Source of the DNA: Metellina segmentata
Lineage: Eukaryota > Arthropoda > Arachnida > Araneae > Tetragnathidae
Assembly: GCA_947359465.1 (NCBI GenBank)
Contig: OX375873.1
Span: forward strand, 59,801,573 to 59,865,572
DNA: 64,000 bases
Direction: 5' to 3'
Within the stretch, counting starts at the first letter, position 1. Every line of letters begins with the position of its first letter. Of the stretch, positions 52,501 through 63,581 are shown one piece after another. The notes under the pieces are model-generated. The model saw only the letters and a program-made list of their open reading frames with translations, had not been told where the DNA came from and ran no database searches. The translations under genes and the position numbers were made by a program.

Positions 52501-55259
52501 CCAAAAACCTTTTTCTTTTTCACAGCATATAAATCACATATCAAACTGGCATATGGTTCTAACAAAATGTGAGAAATAATGACAAATTGTCGCATACTTT
52601 GACGTTGAGGCTAAAATAATTGATTTATCTTAATGTGAGTTCCAACCTTTATACAAAAATACGTACTAATAAGCTTTCTCCTATTTGAAGACAAAAACAA
52701 AAGTTTAAGAGACATAAACATTTCATTCACATTTTGCGTTCCGTTATATTTAATACTCTTTTTTTATTAGATTTGAATTGTGTAATAGAATTGTGTAAAA
52801 TTTTCTTAAATGTAGCATTATAGCCTTCAAAGGTGCAATAAAATATTATCTTTGTTTTTCTGCATGTAGAATGTAAAAAATATCCACACCATAAATAATT
52901 TTTAGCATAAAAGAAAAATAAAGGTAAATTGCAACTTTCTTTGTTAACCAACTTACTGTGAGTTAAAAAATTATTCAACCTCAGGTTTTTTCAGCTTTTA
53001 CAAATTTTATTAGGATTTAGTAAAAATTAATTAAAAAAAAAAAAAACGATTTAAAATTTTATCACATAAAAAGTTTGAAAATGTAACGGAACCTATAAAA
53101 TTAGTCACTTAAAAGTATTCTGCAACAAAAAATACAAATGTTAAATGAAAATGTGAAAAACAATAATATTTGTTTTGTATCTCGTCCTACGCCTTTGATT
53201 GTTTTAAATCTAAGTATTATTTGTACGTGGTATTTTGTTAAACTTAAACAAATTGCATTATAGAATTGTATTTCGCCTGTCGGATAGATGCTCTCCAGAT
53301 TTCCTCAAATATAGGATACAAATCTCTGAAATGTGACAAACCTTTTTGTCCTTTTGATATTTTATGTAACAACTAGACATTTCTGAATAAATCATTACTT
53401 TTTGAATTACCGACATGGTAGCCTAAATTTTGTTCTTCAAAATTTAACATCAAAAGGTTCAAAACTTATTTACGAAAAAATCACTGCATGCATATTGAGT
53501 CTTAGTACTAATAAAAAAATGCAAGTACATCGACTCCAGCTGACAATACATACACATATTATTATATAATATGCTCTGCATTTGACATTGACCATTGACC
53601 AAATTTCAATTAGAGCTTCCTTCAAATTAAAATGTTGTATTCACTGCAGAATTAAAGTGTTCACAATCAATTTTGAATCTAATTTGATAGTTCACCTATT
53701 TTGATAGAATAAAGGCTGTTGCAATTTCAATATTTAAACTTCAATTTAAACCAAATGTAATTAAGTCATTGGTATAGGAATTATTTTGTTAAATAAATTT
53801 AAGAGATCATTATTTGAAGTAAATAAATAATGTAATGGTATTCTTAAATACGCATGATAAATTTTAGTAATTATCTTTATATCACAGGAATATAAGAGAT
53901 ATGTAATTTTAACCATAACATGGTGCATTTTGAGTTGTACTTAAATTAGTAAAGCTAAGATCAAAAGGATCTTATTCAAAAACAAGGTAGATTTTGAGCA
54001 CTTTAGTCCTTTCTAAAGGTAAAAAATATATATAAATTTGTATTAAACACTAAAGTGCATATGACAACGTTTTTTCCATTATATCAGAAACCAATAAATT
54101 AAGCTATCAAATTCTTGATTTATGTGGTGATATATTCAAGGGATTGATTATAAAAGTATACTACACCATTGTTTACAAACAGGGTATTGCAGAAAAATGT
54201 AATATATTTGTAGAAGCCACCACCATTTAACCATATGAGCGATTCACACCGTTCTACATCGTGTAGTCTTCCTTACACTACTTCTCAATAGTATTGACCA
54301 ATACAATCTTTCATATGATTCTTTCAACCAATAGATGTGATTACTTAGTCATTATCTTCATGTTATGGTGTACAAATTATTCTACACTACACGGAAATCT
54401 CGTGACTCTTAGATGGAATTTTTATTTCTCTGGAAACTTAGATATAGTTTTAAAGTTCCACAACGTCAAAATGAAATATTTCCCCTTATAAAACTAATAC
54501 TTTCCATTTAATCTTTTTCCACATTTTATTCAAAGGAATGGAACTAAAAGAATCTACGAGAAATTTCATAAAAATATTAATAACATTATAATATTAAAAT
54601 TCCAAGGTGGACGGAAATTCAGAGCACACAGTGAATTTTATATTTTCAGAAAATACATTTCTTTGTATTGTTCCTGACCCGAACGAAATGAAATTGTCAA
54701 GGGAAGTAGTGGACGGCTGATACTTTAGTCGTCAAACTAGACGACAGGTGACAATTCAATCTAAAAGGGTTTTTTCTTTAAAACGAAGGCTATTTACAGA
54801 GATGGGAGATCGAAGAATCTGACAATAAAGGCTTTATAAGCACGGAAAATAATAAACCTCAATTCTTTTTGTTTCAAAAATGTAGAACGAAAGACAGTTT
54901 TATTTATAAGTATTTTTCGCTTCTCTAAATTTAGAAATGTCTTTCAGAAATATGAAAACGGATAACAATACTTAAATTTTTTGTCGTTCATATCTTTGAC
55001 GGCTTAAATGGCATTTTTATCGCTTTTGAAATGTGACGTTTATACTGCGCCTTTGTTTTAAAATTAAAAAAATAATAATAAGTACTCATTCACCAGAAGA
55101 TTAAAACATTTCTTGACTCACTTCATATCTGTGATTTTTAAATCTTGGCCATTTATTTTGGTGTTCTGTTTCTATTTACCAAATGTTTTTTTGTAAATAA
55201 GAGAACATAAATGGATTGAGTTGGATCGAAATGTTCCTGGTTTGAATTGGTAAGGCATG
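49561..55259. other. AT-rich non-coding DNA
   Basis: The longest nearly featureless stretch. 49,830-50,020 is GC-elevated with a 96-codon plus frame (49,750-50,040) of no known family. 50,700-54,700 is very AT-rich, with a poly-A run near 53,032-53,045. Confidence 0.55.
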
Positions 55260-55261
55260 TA

Positions 55262-55830
55262 CACTATATGGACAAAAGTATTTGGACACTGCCTTTTCAG
55301 AAACGAAGTGCTTTATTATTCTATTTAGTAACAGATAGGCCCTCCTTTTGTTTGAATTACAGCTGCAACACGTCGAGGTATACTTTCGACAAATTCTCTG
55401 TAAGTCTGGACAGGAAAAGCCTGCCATGACTCTTGAATACCTGTTGGACGGATTTGTTGTGAAGATGAGAGTGCGTGCCGGTGTCGTACTCGTAGCTCCA
55501 GTTCGACCCACAATTGTTTGATTGGATTTATATCGGGGCTCTAAACAGGTCATTCGAGCAAATTCACCCGAATTTCAGGAAAACAACCTAGCACATGTTT
55601 TGCAGTATGACAAGGAGCTCGATCCTGTTGTAAGAAACAACCATCGTCGCCGTATTAATGCCATAGTGTAGTCAAAGCCAAATTATACAGGACGTCGAGG
55701 TACACGTATACTTTCATGGTTACAGGTACATAAAGCAATGGACCTTGTCCTAACAAGGTAAAGCAACTCCACACAAAGATGGATCCTCTCTGAATTTCTG
55801 CAGTGTCCAAATACTTTTTTCCATTTAGTG
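55262..55830 (-). mobile_element. Internally deleted Tc1/mariner-type element with TIRs and TA duplications
   Basis: Both ends carry a 31-bp inverted repeat beginning CACTATATGG (left) or CACTAAATGG (right) and containing AAAGTATTTGGACACTGC, differing at two positions. TA at 55,260-55,261 and 55,831-55,832 is the expected target duplication. At 569 bp it is far shorter than an autonomous element. Minus-strand remnants of the transposase are FLQQDRAPCHTAKHVLGCF, then SPDINPIKQLWVELELRVR and a frame at 55,325-55,513 ending with VQTYREFVESIPRRVAAVI. The N-terminal DNA-binding domain is gone and stops interrupt the rest. Confidence 0.93.
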
Positions 55831-55832
55831 TA

Positions 55833-58247
55833 TGTTTTGTTTCTGAAATAAAATTGGGTAGCCTCGTATAAGCAGATTGTGTCTAGATTGTGTAGGTATG
55901 TGATGCGTAAATGAACGAACTGTTGTAGTGCACCAGGGTAACGTAACCTTATTCGAACATCCCTTGTTCCATAACGAGTAATGATCCTTGCGCCATGCGT
56001 TAGCAAAACAGATATTTAACATAATAAAATTAATGCACAGGTTTGTTTGAATAATTCATTCTTGGTACAAAGTTTTAAACAAAAGTAAATTTTTTTTTTT
56101 TATTTCAACAACTTTTTAATGAACAAACTACAATAGCTTATGATGGTCTGGGGAAGACAGAACTATAAATGTACTAAGGTAAAGCGTTCTTTAAAAAGAC
56201 AACCGGGCTGAAATTATTAACAAGCCCATTTAAATGCTTCTCAGTCCCATAATGTCACAAAAGAATGATATTGAGATCATTACTTTTTCTCCTAATTACG
56301 ACAAAGGCGTCACCGCACAAGTATAAACTACGCAATCTCAAAAGTAAATCATAAATCTCGGGAAAACTAACTCTTCCGAAAGTGTATCCAACAACTTTTA
56401 AAAGCCGAAGAACATTTTTCAATGAAAAAAGAAGTCTAAAGCTTTAATCAGAAAGTTTCCCGCAAACTTTCTGACAAAAGGATTTCAAGGGAAAATGCAA
56501 TTAAAAAGCCTTTAATGCATCCAACTCATCGCCTGAAGCATAAAGCATGGTACACATCGAGAGTTTTTCCTTTTTAGGAGGTTTTAGTATTTACCCACTC
56601 TTATAATATCCTGTTTTTCTCCTACTTTCTTACTCTAATGATCCTGCTTCAGTCGTCATGTATAATGCATACATTTCTTTCCTAATGCACTGCTAAAAAG
56701 AAGTATCTCAAATATGCTGAGAATTTGGCTGCAGTTTTAACAGTTAGTTTCTTTTATAATTTAAAGCTTGATGAGAAAAGTTGAAAAGGATGTATAAAAA
56801 AATTATGTAGTCAGGAAACAGAATAAACAACCCAATGAAGAGGAAATTGTACAATACACGAAATTTCTGTTGTCACTAACCATGCTATTATATGGTCGTT
56901 AGGTGTTAATCTGATGCTTTTTTTACAGCGTCATTCTTGTCTCGTTTGACTTCATTTACATATGTATATTTCGAATCGCATTCAAAGGAAGCTTCGGTTC
57001 TATTTTTCTGAATAGGTTGGTTATTTTCGTCCTATCTTCTCTTTGATAAATAAAGTCCACATTTTTAGAAATAATGATTGTTTTGAATTAGATAATGCAT
57101 ATTCATAAATTTAGGGAGTGATTTCTAAGGCTGTAAGAGGAGTTTTACTTCGACTTCAAGAGAGATTGTTACTGTTTTTTATTTAAGTGCAACGACGGTC
57201 TTTTTTTATTAACTGTGGATGGATGGTGATATTTTCGAAACGATAAATCATTTTCAATATTAGGCATTAATACCCTTCAATACGATTAATAAATAAAATA
57301 ATCATTTAGTAGATCTATCTAGAGACTTCGGATAAATGATGAACTTGAATTTCCATGAAAACTTCTTTTTTGAAACTAAATCTTTATCACATTAAGGGGT
57401 TTTATAAATAACATATAAATAAAATTTTTAGTTCATCAAATCTTGTAGATATTGATAGAGTTTAGTTATAAGTTGAGTGGGAAATGTGAGTTATAAATGT
57501 GTGCTTGCGCGTGTGTAGACCTGGCCACTTATAACAGGTACAAATAAATATCTGAATAAAATACGTATATCCTAATTGCGATGCACAATGATGTTTTGCA
57601 CTCTAAGCATTAAGGCACCAAAGTGTTCCTACGTAAAACAAGTTGCTTATCCTTCCAACTACAATTATGATCTCTGTTTATTCTTGGAGTAAAATAGAGC
57701 TACAACGTGAGAAACCTACTCAACGGCATTGAGTAGTCTGACAAGTCAATGATTAAGGTATACGTATACGTTTATTTATCGATTTTCAGTCAAATAACTG
57801 ATTTTTTTATTTTGATGCAGAAATATAGTTTGAACTTTTAGCTTTCTAAATCACTTTGAATTTTGTCTCTAGGTCAATTAGAACGCCAGTTATGACGTTT
57901 TTAGAAATGCATGTCAGCTATATTTTAAACCGGAAGTTGCCTTCTGCATACCGGAAATTCTTTCTCGATTTCGAAACTTGTCAAAAAAACACCTATAAAT
58001 ATTTTTTTAATGCTTCAAAATATGCCAAAACATTTATTTTAGCATTTTGAGATATTTTAAAATTAATATTTTTAAATTAAAGCGTCTGGCAATGATTTTA
58101 TTTGTGTTTTAAGTAAGCCAAAATTGGCTTCATGTTGTGTATTTACATTTGAATTTTGTTTTGCGCGTATGCTTTTCGTTCTTGAAATCTTGCATTTAAA
58201 ACAGTTTCTTATTTTATTCTACCTATTTTTTAATCAACTTTGGTAGT
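55833..58247. other. Non-coding DNA between the Tc1 copies
   Basis: 55,840-56,020 is GC-elevated with a 107-codon minus frame that matches no family I know. 56,340-56,580 holds the hairpin and a repeated CATCGCCTGAAGCAT word. The Mutator element's left terminus must lie in the right part but no inverted partner survives. Confidence 0.45.
56448..56474. other. Perfect 11-bp-stem hairpin
   Basis: TCAGAAAGTTT, loop CCCGC, AAACTTTCTGA. It lies in a GC-elevated single-copy stretch (56,340-56,580). It has no T-run that would suggest a polymerase III terminator. Confidence 0.75.
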
Positions 58248-58966
58248 TTGTCAGCTTATTTACAAACTATGGGGAAAACTCCAGCTCGTAAACGCAAGAG
58301 ACACTTTCATGGAAATCGCTTTTCGAAAGCGACTCAGTTGCCCACGGCAAGTGAAAAGAAACTTGAATTGTTTCCAAATGCATCTGTAAAAGCCTGTGCA
58401 GAACTATCAGGAAACAGGATATGTGATTCTGAGATATTGGCGGACGTTTTTTCTACAGTTTGTTGCCCTTCTTGTTTGAATGCTGGACTGTTGTTGAAGG
58501 AAGATAGCAGATTTGGTTTGTGCTCACATTTTTCCCTTCAATGTCAAAATTGTGCATTTGTAAAAGGGTTTTCTTCTTCTAAAAAAATAGGACATTTGCC
58601 AGAAATTAATACTCGTTTGGTTTACGCGTTGCGACAACTTGGAAAAGGTATGAATGGCGCTGAAAAACTTTGTTCTACGTTAAATCTGCCACCTCCACCA
58701 AGCAGAAACTCTTATACGGCTCACGAAAAGAAGCTTTTAGATGCAGTTCAAGAAGTCTCCCAAGCCTCGATGATAAATGCCGCAGAAGAAGTGAAGTTGT
58801 TAAAAGGGAATGCTTCTCATCAAACACAGGAATGCGGTGTATCTGTTGACGGCACTTGGCAGCGCAGGGGCTATTCTTCGCTGAATGGTTGTGTCTCGGC
58901 AATAAGCATCGACACCGGGAAAGTTTTAGATGTTGCAGTGCTGTCTGCATATTGTCCAACTTGCAC
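58248..58966 (+). pseudogene. Mutator-like (MULE) transposase, N-terminal part, truncated by a Tc1 copy
   Basis: The open frame runs from 58,248 to 59,033, but only about 240 residues belong to the transposase. The likely true start is the second methionine (58,269), giving MGKTPARKRKRHFHGNRF, a basic start resembling Mutator-like transposases annotated in arthropods. Paired cysteines (CCPSC at residues 72-76, CQNC at 99-102) suggest a zinc-binding region. GVSVDGTWQRRGYSSLNG at about 197-214 holds the first acid of the DDE catalytic triad (Asp201), followed by GKVLDVAVLSAYCPTC. Homology then stops: from 58,967 the frame reads 22 residues of antisense Tc1 sequence to a stop. The rest of the catalytic core is missing, so the protein cannot be an active transposase. 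No stop or frameshift interrupts the preserved part, suggesting a fairly young break. Family assignment is from recalled motif similarity. Confidence 0.85.
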
Positions 58967-59463
58967 AGGCCCTCCTTTTGTTTTGATTACAGCTGCAACA
59001 CGTCGTGACATACTTTCCGCAAATTCTCTGTAAGTCTGGGCAGGAATACCACACCATATGACTCTTGCAGGACTGTAAGAAGAGATTGTTGTGAACATGG
59101 GCGTGCGTGGCGGTGTCGTACTCGTCGCTCCAGTTTGTCCCACGATTGCTCGAATGGATTCAGATCGGGGCTTTAAACAGGCCATTCAAGCAAATTCACC
59201 TTATTTTCAGGAAACCAATCCAGCACACGTTTTGCAGTATGGCATGGATCTCGATTCTGTTGGAAGAAACAACCATCGTCTCCGCAGTAATGCCATAGTG
59301 TAGACAAAACCAAATTATACAGAACGTCGGGGTACACGTAAACGTCCAAGGTACCAGGTACATAAAGTAATGGGTCGAGTCCTAACCGGGAAAAACAACC
59401 CCACGCTAAGATGGATACTCCTCCGAATTTCTGCAGTGTCCAAATACTTTTGTCCGTATAGTA
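58967..59463 (-). mobile_element. Tc1/mariner-type element, one end missing
   Basis: This copy aligns with the element at 55,262-55,830 from its internal AGGCCCTCCTTTTG block to the end GCAGTGTCCAAATACTTTTG. The left terminal repeat and about 75 bp are absent; the junction lies in the Mutator frame. Read on the minus strand, pieces of a Tc1 transposase catalytic region are visible: LAWGCFSRLG, LYVPGTLDVYVYPDVLYN, CHTAKRVLDWFPEN and SPDLNPFEQSWDKLERRVR, followed by YREFAESMSRRVAAVI. A stop sits before SPDLNP and frames shift further on. It keeps the middle and end of the catalytic domain, more than the first copy, but is dead. Confidence 0.88.
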
Positions 59464-59989
59464 TATAACACATGTGGTGTATTACTTCTAAATCTTGTAA
59501 GGTTTTTATTATTCAAGAGCCATACTATGCCGAGTACTGTATAATAATGTAAAAGAAATGGATATAAATTTCAGAAAATCATTGCTAGCACAGAAGAGAG
59601 ATATGCATCAGCGAGGAATAGAATGCACTTTCTAGAACTCGCACCTGCTAGAACTGCACTTCCTATAACTCGCAGCTTGCTAACACATTGTATGAGCCCT
59701 ATGAACCTCTGTGAACCTATATCTAAATCTTGATAATGGTAGCTGTTTTACTCTTCATAACTTTATGTTGATTATTTCACAAAGCCTTTATCCTCTAAAC
59801 CAATGGTGCTGTGGTGACCTATCCCAAACTTCAATTTGTTTGCGCAATTAGTCTATTTCTTCAAAGGCATGTGAGTTCCCACAGACAAATTAAGTGCATA
59901 ATATAAAGTTACAAATGTGAATAGAAGCTGTTTACAAGATAATACACAAGATGTTCAAAAAAATAACCTTTATTTTTTTTTAATTAAGT
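59464..59989. other. Non-coding DNA right of the Tc1 fragment
   Basis: I see no continuation of the Mutator transposase here, so the remainder of that element was lost rather than merely interrupted. Confidence 0.55.
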
Positions 59990-60385
59990 GAGGTGGAAAT
60001 TTTTTTAAGAACCTTAGGATCGCTTCCCTGGTTTCAATCTTGGTGCTCATTTCCTTTAAAGTTCTTAGCCCCTTCTTTTACATTGAAATTTTTCTTCCTA
60101 ATTCTATAAAGTGTTTTCTGTAGATAAAAGCTTCAATTTTCACAGATTTCAAATTTAAAATAATTTTAATAATGGAAACCATTTATAAACATTTTCTTCT
60201 TCAACGTTTTCAAAAGAAAATTATGGTTTTCAATAAAAATAGCATTCTTTTTTCGTTTTTACTGAGGTTGGAAAAAATTCTAAGAAGCCAATGGATTACT
60301 TCCACGGTTTCAAACTTGATGCTCCTCTCCTCTAAAATTCTTAGCCGCTTCGTTTACAGTGAAAACTTTCCTCCTTTTTCTTGCC
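59990..60385 (+). repeat. Direct duplication, offset about 270 bp
   Basis: GAGGTGGAAATTTTTTTAAG, GGTTTCAATCTTGGTGCTC and AAAGTTCTTAGCCCCTTC at 59,990-60,105 recur at 60,264-60,380 as GAGGTTGGAAAAAATTCTAAG-like, GGTTTCAAACTTGATGCTC and AAAATTCTTAGCCGCTTC. Confidence 0.8.
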
Positions 60386-62508
60386 CAGAGCTAAAAGAAA
60401 ACTAATCTGCATACAATTAGTAAGGATTAAACTTCACCACTTTCTTAGAGAGAAGTGTTCAGAAACAGATTTAGAAGAAAGAAGACTTTACTGGGAGTAT
60501 ATTAAAACTTAAGAACTCTTGAAAAATTTCCTTAATGAGAAATTAAAAGTTCCTTTTTTGTAGTCATCTCAAGATTTTGATTGGAAAAGACATGTTTGGA
60601 AAAATTTCGTTTGTGTTTATTTTTAATGAATGCAATTTAAGTGAGACTTTTGTAGAAGTGATTGTTGAAAAATATGTGTACTATTCAGAGATTGATGAAT
60701 AAAGTAGTTTAAGAACAATGTTAGATGGCTAAGACTAAATTTAAAAGAATGTTTCATAAAATTCTGTCCTTTAAATGTAAGCTTTCTGAATAAAATATTT
60801 TCTATCATTGAAAAAAAGATTTGACATTCTAAAAGTAGCATAGACTTGAGCATTATTGGTAAATACGATAATTCTACGGAGGAAATGTTCATGGAAAATT
60901 AAAAATATTCTCTGATTGATAAAAATGTGAAACAAAGCAAACGTTTAACTCTAGAAATTAACGGTTCATAAGTATTATTGAGAGTGAAAGTTAAAATAAA
61001 TAAATACAAAATGTTTCTCAAAAGATGTTTTGGAATCAAGATTGATATTTCGTTCAGCATTAAATGTTTTTATAGGCAAGAGGGAAAATAGTTAGTTACG
61101 TAATTAATAGACTATATTTTATTTTACCTGCTTTCATCAAAAATGGTCATAAAAATAGCTTACTTGCATTGCTTTCTATTAAACTATAGTTATACACAAT
61201 TACTAAACACTAAAACCCGAGTTGCTTTTATCTTCTATACTGTAGTTTACAACTGCTGTATAAAACAGCAACCCTTGCCTCAGACGGATCATGTTTCTAT
61301 TCAGCGAATTACAATAAACAACATTAAATTTCAGTTATGGTATATTGTTCTTAAACATTAAATAACTTGTCTCATACAAAAATAAAACTCGAGATAATTG
61401 AAATTTAAATGTTTCTAAACTAAAATTTCCCTTTGTAATCACTAATAACTACTGCTATCACTATTAACTTATTGCTATGAAATGTTTACCTGAAATTTAC
61501 GATCTAATAATTATTCTTAGATAGTAAGTGACAAAAATATATTTATAATATTGTATGCTTACAGAAAAATATTAATAAATTATCATTAAAGCAGTTCTTC
61601 GTCATTTGTCTGATTATTAATTTCTTATTATGTAAAAGAATATATTTTTAAACGTTAAATTGAAATTTGAATATTGACCAAAGCAATTTATTAATTATTT
61701 ATGTACCGAAATATTAAAATATACAACCAATACCATAAAAATAAAAATTTTATCAAGCTAAATTATGGGAAATGCCTCTTCTTAGTACACTATGCATCTC
61801 GAATTAGGTTGATTAAGAAACAAGTACAAATGTACCAAGTTTAGTTTAGTTACGATAAACACCTAATGAGTTTTGACATTTTATAATAAAGGAAAAACTT
61901 ATTTCAATAAAAAATAAGGAAAGAGTTAAGTGCGACGAACTAACCGTACAGTCGATTCCCCTTTCAATGAACTATTTTACGAACCTTAACAAATTTACGA
62001 ACTTTGATCGAGTCCAATCTAGATACCATAGTATAGTAAAAAAGTACCATTGATCCACAAACTAAGCCCATTGAAATACATAACAAATTCAAATTTCCCT
62101 TTAACAATCGTAACGGTATGAAATTTTGTAGTACTGTAGTACTGCTTTTTTTGGATTTAAAAAAAATCACCTTTCTGACAGTTAATTACGACTAACAACG
62201 TTTTTCAAGCAAGTTAATATATATTATGTGTCAGAGCTTCAGGTTGTTGTGTAGTGTTTTTTCAACCCACAACACACACAAAGACTAAAACGTCGCATCC
62301 ATTAGTTGAAAGAATCTTTGGAGATTATATTTATCAAGTTGGTCAAAACTGGAGAAATGTCATGCAGGAAGGGATTTAGGTTGCTGGATTTGTATATGAA
62401 ATTTGGATCCTTTAGAGGGTGACTCTAACTTTTTATTTGTAAACTCTTTCCGAAAGCTGGCGCACGTTAAATCAATCGTTTTCTCAAATGTCCTCATACT
62501 GGTGTGGT
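60386..62508. other. AT-rich non-coding DNA
   Basis: No gene, repeat or element end recognised. The 89-codon minus frame at 60,623-60,892 has no motif. Confidence 0.55.
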
Positions 62509-63288
62509 GAGGAAGTTCAGTGGATTGCCAGCTCAGGAGTTTTTCTCGCCATCCTACCATAATTCAAAATTACGAGGATGTGTTCTTATTTCTATCCTTT
62601 ACGGACTGATCGATACGGATAGCCCGTTGTGTTGCTCCACTGGGACGTTAGTGAACTACCTACCTCTTAAACTCTATCCTCGGTCCTTTGGGTATCGTAA
62701 GGGGAAATGTTCATTGGGTTGCCAGTTCAAGAGTTTTTCTCGTAATCCTACAATGATTATAAATTACGAGGATGTGTTCTTATATGTACCCCTTACGGAC
62801 TGATCGACACCAATAGCCCGTTGTGTGGCTCGAACGGGACGTTAATGAACTACCTACCTCTTAAACTCTTTCCTCTGTCCTTCGGGTATCGTAAGGGGAA
62901 ATGTTCATTGGGTTGCCAGTTCAAGAGTTTTTCTCGTAATCCTGCAATGTTTATAAATTGCGAGGATGTGTTCTTATATGTATCCCTTACGGACTGATCG
63001 ACACCAATAGCCCGTTGTGTTGCTCGAATGGGACGTTAATGAACTACCTACCTCTTAAACTCTTTCCTCTGTCCTTCGGGTATCGTAAGGGGAAATGTTC
63101 AGTGGGTTGCCAGTTCAAGAGTTTTTCTCGTCATGCTACAATGATTATAAATTACGAGGATGTGTTCTTATATGTATCCCTTATGGACTGATCACACCAA
63201 TAGTCCGTTGTGTTTTCCTACGGGACATTAAAGAACCACCTACCTCTTAAACTCTTTCCTCGGTCCTTCGGGTATCCTAAAAGAAAAC
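62509..63288 (+). repeat. Tandem array, 194-bp unit, about four copies
   Basis: The marker ACTGATCG recurs at 62,605, 62,799, 62,993 and 63,187, spaced exactly 194 bp. Each unit also carries a block like AGTTTTTCTCGT, a CGAGGATGTGTTCTTAT block, CCCGTTGTGT and ACCTCTTAAACTC. The first and last copies are most diverged. Since 194 is not a multiple of three, the open frames across the array are accidental. The unit contains, on the minus strand, a core also seen near 15,755 and 25,511. Confidence 0.92.
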
Positions 63289-63358
63289 GTCGACTGCATG
63301 AATTGCAAGAATGCTTTTCAATATTATTAAGTTTCCATAATATACCGTCCTTGTTCAA

Positions 63359-63441
63359 TTTTTCTGTTTGTTATGTCTCTGCATCAGATCGCCCCTGGGA
63401 ATATTTTCGTAGTAGTCTTATGTCGTTTGTTTTTGTTGCAG
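63359..63441 (+). promoter_or_regulatory. Splice acceptor region of the receptor exon
   Basis: TTTTTGTTGCAG ends at 63,441, preceded by a T-rich tract (TTTTCGTAGTAGTC, TGTCGTTTG). It sets the exon start. The 194-bp tandem array ends about 150 bp upstream, leaving little room for branch point and acceptor outside repeat DNA. Confidence 0.8.
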
Positions 63442-63581
63442 AATCGGAGCAGGGTCCGCATGAGAAACGACTCCTCAACAAGCTTCTCAACGATTACAAC
63501 GTCCTCGAAAGACCCGTCGCCAACGAATCAGAGCCCCTCCTACTCAGCTTCGGCCTCACCCTTCAGCAAATCATTGACGTG
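63442..63581 (+). CDS. Exon of a nicotinic acetylcholine receptor alpha subunit (partial gene)
   Basis: This 140-bp exon encodes the start of the mature extracellular domain of a Cys-loop ligand-gated ion channel, a plasma-membrane receptor for acetylcholine. Visible motifs are GPHEKRLLNKLL (first helix), then DYNVLERPVANESEPL and FGLTLQQIIDV (first beta strand). NES is a potential N-glycosylation site. The left edge is a pyrimidine-rich stretch ending TTGTTGCAG, which splits a codon so that the exon opens with its last two bases. The right edge is GACGTG followed by GTAAGT, exactly on a codon boundary. From family knowledge, alpha7-type genes (vertebrate alpha7, insect alpha5 to alpha7) have a second exon of about this size ending after the same IIDV/IMDV motif, so this is probably exon 2. 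The signal peptide, Cys-loop, binding-loop cysteines and four membrane helices lie in other exons, beyond the window or unrecognised. Reading the open frame leftward without splicing gives no plausible signal peptide. Confidence 0.93.

Noticed and set aside
62504..63191. Repeated protein frames (77-99 codons) that look like a duplicated gene
   Set aside because: They lie on the 194-bp array; the period is not a multiple of three and frames break between units.
63360..63441. Unspliced start of the receptor with an in-frame signal peptide
   Set aside because: The only nearby methionine gives a hydrophobic stretch of a few residues, too short, and a strong acceptor lies exactly at the homology edge.
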